In this document: positions 60,399-64,000 of the stretch, piece by piece
How the letters are laid out: each line of letters begins with the position of its first letter
How positions within the stretch are numbered: position 1 is the stretch's first letter
Assembly: GCF_017814915.1 (NCBI RefSeq)
Contig: NZ_JAGIPZ010000014.1
Coordinates: 36,821 to 100,820 of the forward strand
Reading direction: 5' to 3'
From: Herbaspirillum sp. LeCh32-8
GTDB lineage: Bacteria; Pseudomonadota; Gammaproteobacteria; Burkholderiales; Burkholderiaceae_D
Length of the DNA stretch: 64,000 nt
Made by a program: the position numbers and the translations under genes
The notes under the pieces: generated by a model
Told to the model about the DNA's origin: nothing
What the model saw: only the letters and a program-made list of their open reading frames with translations
Databases searched by the model: none

Positions 60399-61233
60399 AC
60401 CTTTTACAGCCAGATCGCGGCGTTATCTCAGCCATTTGTAGGCGAAATGCGGCAAGTAGTCTGCGACTTCAATTTTGTGCGATGCAGCACAACCGCATTC
60501 ATGCCATTCCCGCCGCAACGGTGATGCGCACCACCTCGCTGGCGCAAAGCCGTCAACTTTCACGGTCGACTCCCCGACATCACGCCGACGCGCTTGCGCA
60601 TCCGCACGGCGACAGGGACAAATACGGTCGCAACCGGGAAAGTAACACGCAAAGCATGCAAAAAAGCGAGGAAATTCAATGATTTATACGCATATGCAGC
60701 ACGCTCGCAATCTTTTGTGAGAAAGAGGCGGCCCCTGCTGGCCGCCATAAGTCGTCAGACGACGAAGCTCGCTTTTGTGCAGTCGATGCTGCAGCACAGC
60801 GTAAAAGCGCTGCGGCCGCGCCGGCACATGCGCATATCGTAAAACCACGGTAAGACCGCCTGCCGCCCACCCGCCGCCACGCACGCCTGGAGGCAGCAAT
60901 CTCCGGCGCCTCATCTCCCACCTGGCGGGAAACCAATAATTCTCACCACTCATCACATCAGCACATCACTCGCAAAACAAAACAGCCTGGAAACGGCCTA
61001 AATACGGGGCGTATCGCGTAAAAAATATGAGATTTTCGCTAAAGAAATTCGCAATTGTTACGTAACCCAAACTGTAAATTTATGAAAAGAAAGCGAGAAC
61101 GTCAGCTTTTTGTCATGTGCGCACGGAGCTACTTTATTTCTAATAAAAACCAGAAATATTGTGCAATGACAACAAGAGCCAGCTTTCTTTCTTAGGCTAA
61201 GCAATAACAAACAGTCCCCCTAAGGAGCAATTC
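60399..61233. other. Gap between the atp promoter and the FliD-like gene
   Basis: About 835 bp without a credible gene. The right part (60960-61230) is AT-rich relative to the window. It holds a perfect 10-bp palindrome GTTACGTAAC (61057-61066) and the promoter candidate at 61110-61138. In related genomes this place is usually occupied by parB-parA-gidB-gidA, so it may mark a rearrangement junction. Confidence 0.45.
61110..61138 (+). promoter_or_regulatory. Possible sigma-70 promoter for the FliD-like gene
   Basis: TTGTCA (61110-61115) and TTTATT (61133-61138) are 17 bp apart. They lie 44 bp downstream of the palindrome at 61057-61066 and 96 bp before the ATG. No flagellar sigma-28 motif was recognised. 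Confidence 0.35.
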
Positions 61234-63243
61234 ATGGCCAGTTCCACCGGCACGATCACCACATCTGCAGGCCCCCTAGACGTAGCGACCCTGGTCGACA
61301 AGCTGATTGCCGCCGAGGGCAAGCAACGCCTGACCTCATTGGCCAACAAGGCAAGCAGCTTCAACGCGCTGATTTCCGCCTACGGCAATCTGAAGGGTGC
61401 AATGACCACCTACCAGAGCGCGCTCAAGGGCCTGAACGTGGCCAGCTTCAGCGCGCAGAAGCCTACCGTCAGCAACGCCGGCAGCGGAACCAACCTCACC
61501 ACCGATCCCTTTACCGCCGACGTCAACACCGACGAGACCACCAAGGCGCTGGCGCAGAAGCTGAAATCGATCGGCTTCACGCCCGGCAACACTTTCCAGG
61601 CCGGCGACACGATCGCCATCAAGGTCGGCACCGAACAGCCCAAATTCATCACGCTCAAGGCCAACGCCACGCTGGCCGGCGTGCGCGACGCCATCAATGC
61701 CGGCAAGGCCGATGTGACTGCTTCCATCGTGACCGACGCCAGCGGCGACCATCTGGTGCTGGAGTCGAACAAGGGCGGCACGGCCAACACCTTGAAGATC
61801 ACCGGCAACGGCTCGCTGGCCGACATCCGATATGACGCCTCCTCCAATGCGCCCGGCGGCATGACCCAGGTCCAAGCGCCACGCGATGCCACCAAGGCCG
61901 CCTCCGGCAAGTACTCGATCGCCGTCTCGCAGCTGGCGCAGTCGCACAAGGTGACCTCGGCCCCGATCTCGCCGGGCATGACCTTCGAAAGCGGCGTGCT
62001 TGCCATCAAGACCGGTAACGGCTCGACCGCGCTGATCCATCCCAAGAGCAACACGCTGGCCGGCGTGCGCGACGCCATTAACGCCAGCGACGCCGGCGTG
62101 ACCGCCGCCATCGTCAGCGACGGCGCCAACAACCACTTGGTGCTCACCACCAAGGACAGCGGCGCTGCCAACAGCCTGCGCGTGTCCGGCACCGGCAATT
62201 TCGCGGTGTTCAATTTCGATCCGAGCGGCACCGTCATGTCGCCCAACGTGCCGACCGGCCAGACCTTCTCGGCCGGCAGCCTGTCGCTGCAGGTCGGCGC
62301 CAAGACCTTCGCCATCAATCCCGCCGGCACCGCGCTTTCCGACGTGGTGCAGGCCATCAACGGCGCTGCTGCGGGCGTGACTGCCAGCATTACCAGTGCC
62401 AACGGCCAGGACCGCCTGGTGCTGACGCCGGCCGGCTCCGACACCGTGGCGCTGACCGGCTCAAGCGACTACGCCGCGCTTTCCGCCAGCGGCATGGGCC
62501 AGCTCTCCAAGGCGCAGGACGCCAAGCTGACCATCGACGGCGTGACCGTGACCAGTGCCACCAACAAGGTCAGCGACGCCATCTCGGGCGTGACGCTGAA
62601 CCTGACCAAGGTCACTACCGCCGCCGACAATTTCTCGCTGACGATCGCCAACGACACCAGCGGCGTGGCGACCGCGGCGAACACCTTCGTGTCGGCCTAC
62701 AACACGCTGGCCAAGGCGATCGCCTCGCTGACCAAGCAAACGCCCTCGACCACCAAGGGCCAGGCCAACACAAATTCGCCGCTGGCCTCCGAGTCTTCCG
62801 TCAAGAACATCATGACCCAGCTGCGCGGCGTGCTGATGTCGTCGATGAGCGATGCCGGCGGCGCCACTTCGCTATCGCAGATCGGGATCTCGTTCCAGAA
62901 GGACGGTACGCTGGCGCTGGACGCCACCAAGCTCAATAACGCCACCACCAAGAACTTCGAGGGTGTGGCCAAGCTGTTTGGCGGCACCGACGGCGTGGTG
63001 CCCAAGCTGCAAAAACTGATGGACACCATGCTGGGCGACAAGGGCGTCCTGGCAGACAAGACCAAGGGCCTGCAGGACAGCCTGAAGAACAACACTGACC
63101 TGCAGACTGCCGCCAACGCCCGCCTGGTGAACCTGAAGGACGCCTACACCAACCAGTTCAACCGCCTCAACATCACGCTGGCGACGATGCAGTCGCGCCA
63201 GAGCTACCTGACGCAGCAGCTGGCAAAACTGAGCGGCAAGTAA
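61234..63243 (+). CDS. FliD-like flagellar hook-associated protein 2, enlarged
   Basis: A 669-residue FliD-type protein. The N-terminal D0/D1 region (SAGPLDVATLVDKLIAAEGK onward, 10-70) and the C-terminal coiled coil ending SRQSYLTQQLAKLSGK fit the filament-cap family. FliD is usually about 450-500 residues; this one has three related ~75-residue repeats (about 119-195, 248-325, 344-410), each with a hook-IN type core such as TLAGVRDAINA...VTASIV...HLVL. The first repeat precedes the KYSIAVSQLAQSHKV segment. AGGAG lies at 61223-61227. No other flagellar gene is in the window; an adhesive or second-system role is possible. Confidence 0.8.
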   Translation: MASSTGTITTSAGPLDVATLVDKLIAAEGKQRLTSLANKASSFNALISAYGNLKGAMTTYQSALKGLNVASFSAQKPTVSNAGSGTNLTTDPFTADVNTDETTKALAQKLKSIGFTPGNTFQAGDTIAIKVGTEQPKFITLKANATLAGVRDAINAGKADVTASIVTDASGDHLVLESNKGGTANTLKITGNGSLADIRYDASSNAPGGMTQVQAPRDATKAASGKYSIAVSQLAQSHKVTSAPISPGMTFESGVLAIKTGNGSTALIHPKSNTLAGVRDAINASDAGVTAAIVSDGANNHLVLTTKDSGAANSLRVSGTGNFAVFNFDPSGTVMSPNVPTGQTFSAGSLSLQVGAKTFAINPAGTALSDVVQAINGAAAGVTASITSANGQDRLVLTPAGSDTVALTGSSDYAALSASGMGQLSKAQDAKLTIDGVTVTSATNKVSDAISGVTLNLTKVTTAADNFSLTIANDTSGVATAANTFVSAYNTLAKAIASLTKQTPSTTKGQANTNSPLASESSVKNIMTQLRGVLMSSMSDAGGATSLSQIGISFQKDGTLALDATKLNNATTKNFEGVAKLFGGTDGVVPKLQKLMDTMLGDKGVLADKTKGLQDSLKNNTDLQTAANARLVNLKDAYTNQFNRLNITLATMQSRQSYLTQQLAKLSGK

Positions 63244-63268
63244 CACATCGGCCGGCCGATGCAAAAGG

Positions 63269-63307
63269 GAGTGCGTTTTGGCGAAAGCCGGACGCGCTCC
63301 TTCTTAT
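63269..63307 (+). terminator. Terminator of the FliD-like gene
   Basis: A 9-bp outer stem with one G-T pair (63269-63277 with 63292-63300), enclosing a GGC-GAAA-GCC inner hairpin, leads into TTCTTATTT. It lies 26 bp past the stop codon. Confidence 0.8.
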
Positions 63308-63797
63308 TTCAGCGCAAGGCGTAAGTGACCAGTCACAGGTATTTGCGCAAGGACACCTCCGAATTGATATTGCGCAAAGTAATCGGCCATCAGAGATTGC
63401 ATCATCTTTCCCTGCTGGAACGGATTGCAATTCATGCAAGAATTGTGTCGTTTCCACTTTGTATCGCGCTGACGTTGTGAGGAGAAGCGCCGTACGCTTG
63501 GAAGATGACGGGCCGGAAGATACAGACAGCGAACCCGCTGCGTACCTGAGAACCCTGGTCAGACGATGGGAAGTTGGTGGTGCAAGTGAGGTGGGAACGA
63601 TAAAGCTGCCGCGCCATGGAACGATATGTTTGCCACCATCCATGCGTCACCTCCTCCGCAGCACTGAATGCCCTCACACTACATCGCACTTTGCACCCAT
63701 CAAAGCGAAAGTCAAGGAACCGTAACTTTGCCACGTTCAGAAAGTGGACGCATAACCTTGCCACAGCCCGCTGACTCAATCAGGCCGGCCCTCTCAA

Positions 63798-63941
63798 CTA
63801 AGAGAAGTCTGCCGGCTTAAGGCCGATATTGACGCGAGGAGCTTCAAATTCGTCGCCGGAAAGGTCTGGCATCGCCAAGCTGCTGGCAATACCGCTTGTT
63901 TGCGCAAGTAGGCTCAAATAGTCTGCTGTTGAATTGCACTG
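63798..63941 (-). pseudogene. C-terminal fragment of an interrupted gene
   Basis: The minus strand reads 47 sensible residues ending at a TAG (complement of 63798-63800): ADYLSLLAQTSGIASSLAMP, then DLSGDEFEAPRVNIGLKPAD and FS. No start codon or ribosome site fits, and protein-like sequence stops near 63941, where the insertion-sequence-like end begins. It is most likely the tail of a gene cut by that element. The family was not recognised. Confidence 0.55.
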
Positions 63942-64000
63942 AAAACTGACCCACTTTTCCAGGAAATTTGCACCCTAAGTTGACCCATGTTTAGACCACA
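63942..64000. mobile_element. Partial end of a probable IS21-family insertion sequence
   Basis: The last 59 bp carry two TGACCCA repeats (63947-63953 and 63981-63987), 34 bp apart, next to GAAAACTGACCCAC. Spaced terminal repeats of this kind are typical of IS21-family ends. No transposase is within the window, so the call is tentative and the element would lie mostly to the right. Confidence 0.4.

Noticed and set aside
60676..60956. Small minus-strand frames upstream of the FliD-like gene
   Set aside because: Arg/Ala-rich, no ribosome site, composition of shadow frames.
63432..63779. Opposed frames of 115 (minus) and 88 (plus) codons near the right edge
   Set aside because: Neither has a ribosome site or recognisable motif, and they overlap each other. 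Probably non-coding remnant DNA.

Overview
The window looks like part of a G+C-rich betaproteobacterial chromosome, most likely Burkholderiales/Oxalobacteraceae (Herbaspirillum-like). That rests on the gene sets and their order (argS-SPOR protein-dsbA-SDR, atpIBEFHAGDC followed by hemE and priA, mnmE-yidC-yidD-rnpA-rpmH) and on protein style. It is inferred without a database search. Nearly all of it is ordinary core chromosome; only the last ~3.7 kb looks accessory.

Layout. 0-13 kb: a LysR regulator divergent from a YeiH-type membrane protein, an SRPBCC protein, Rep helicase, two paralogous amino-acid-binding lipoproteins and one ABC permease, a flavoprotein, SlyX, DNA polymerase IV, the YddG exporter and RdgC. 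13-17 kb: a TetR regulator, a stand-alone elongation factor G, tRNA-Asp and a nitroreductase. 17.4-21.6 kb: mnmE, yidC, yidD, rnpA and rpmH, all on the minus strand, with no dnaA beyond rpmH. 21.6-23.1 kb: 1.5 kb without a convincing gene. 23.1-28.7 kb: the stress module prkA(yeaG)-yeaH-spoVR, followed by a free-standing LON substrate-binding-domain protein. 28.7-38.8 kb: MarC, an MFS transporter, a WGR protein, cobalamin-dependent methionine synthase divergent from an MTA/SAH nucleosidase-like gene, then an arginine/ornithine catabolic pair with a divergent Lrp-type regulator. 38.8-46.9 kb: fmt, an SDR, dsbA, a SPOR protein, argS, a small membrane protein and priA.

46.9-47.65 kb: the priA-hemE gap holds five perfect and one near-perfect DnaA boxes plus AT-rich tracts, organised as two copies of a ~209-bp module. 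It is a candidate replication origin or DnaA-binding locus and the most striking non-coding structure here. 47.6-53 kb: hemE, gabD, a periplasmic cyclohexadienyl dehydratase (pheC), a PPK2 kinase and a CoA-binding protein. 53.3-60.4 kb: the complete nine-gene F1Fo ATP synthase operon with a good sigma-70 promoter. 61.2-63.2 kb: an isolated, enlarged FliD-like gene with three internal repeats. The right edge carries a gene fragment cut off by what looks like the end of an insertion sequence.

Functional links: metH and the nucleosidase serve methyl-group recycling. The arginine-hydrolysing enzyme and ornithine aminotransferase probably turn arginine into glutamate semialdehyde under Lrp-type control. 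prkA-yeaH-spoVR is a known starvation/stress triad, and the adjacent LON-domain protein may be a new partner. Many long reading frames lie antisense to these genes; they are G+C-driven shadows and were left out.
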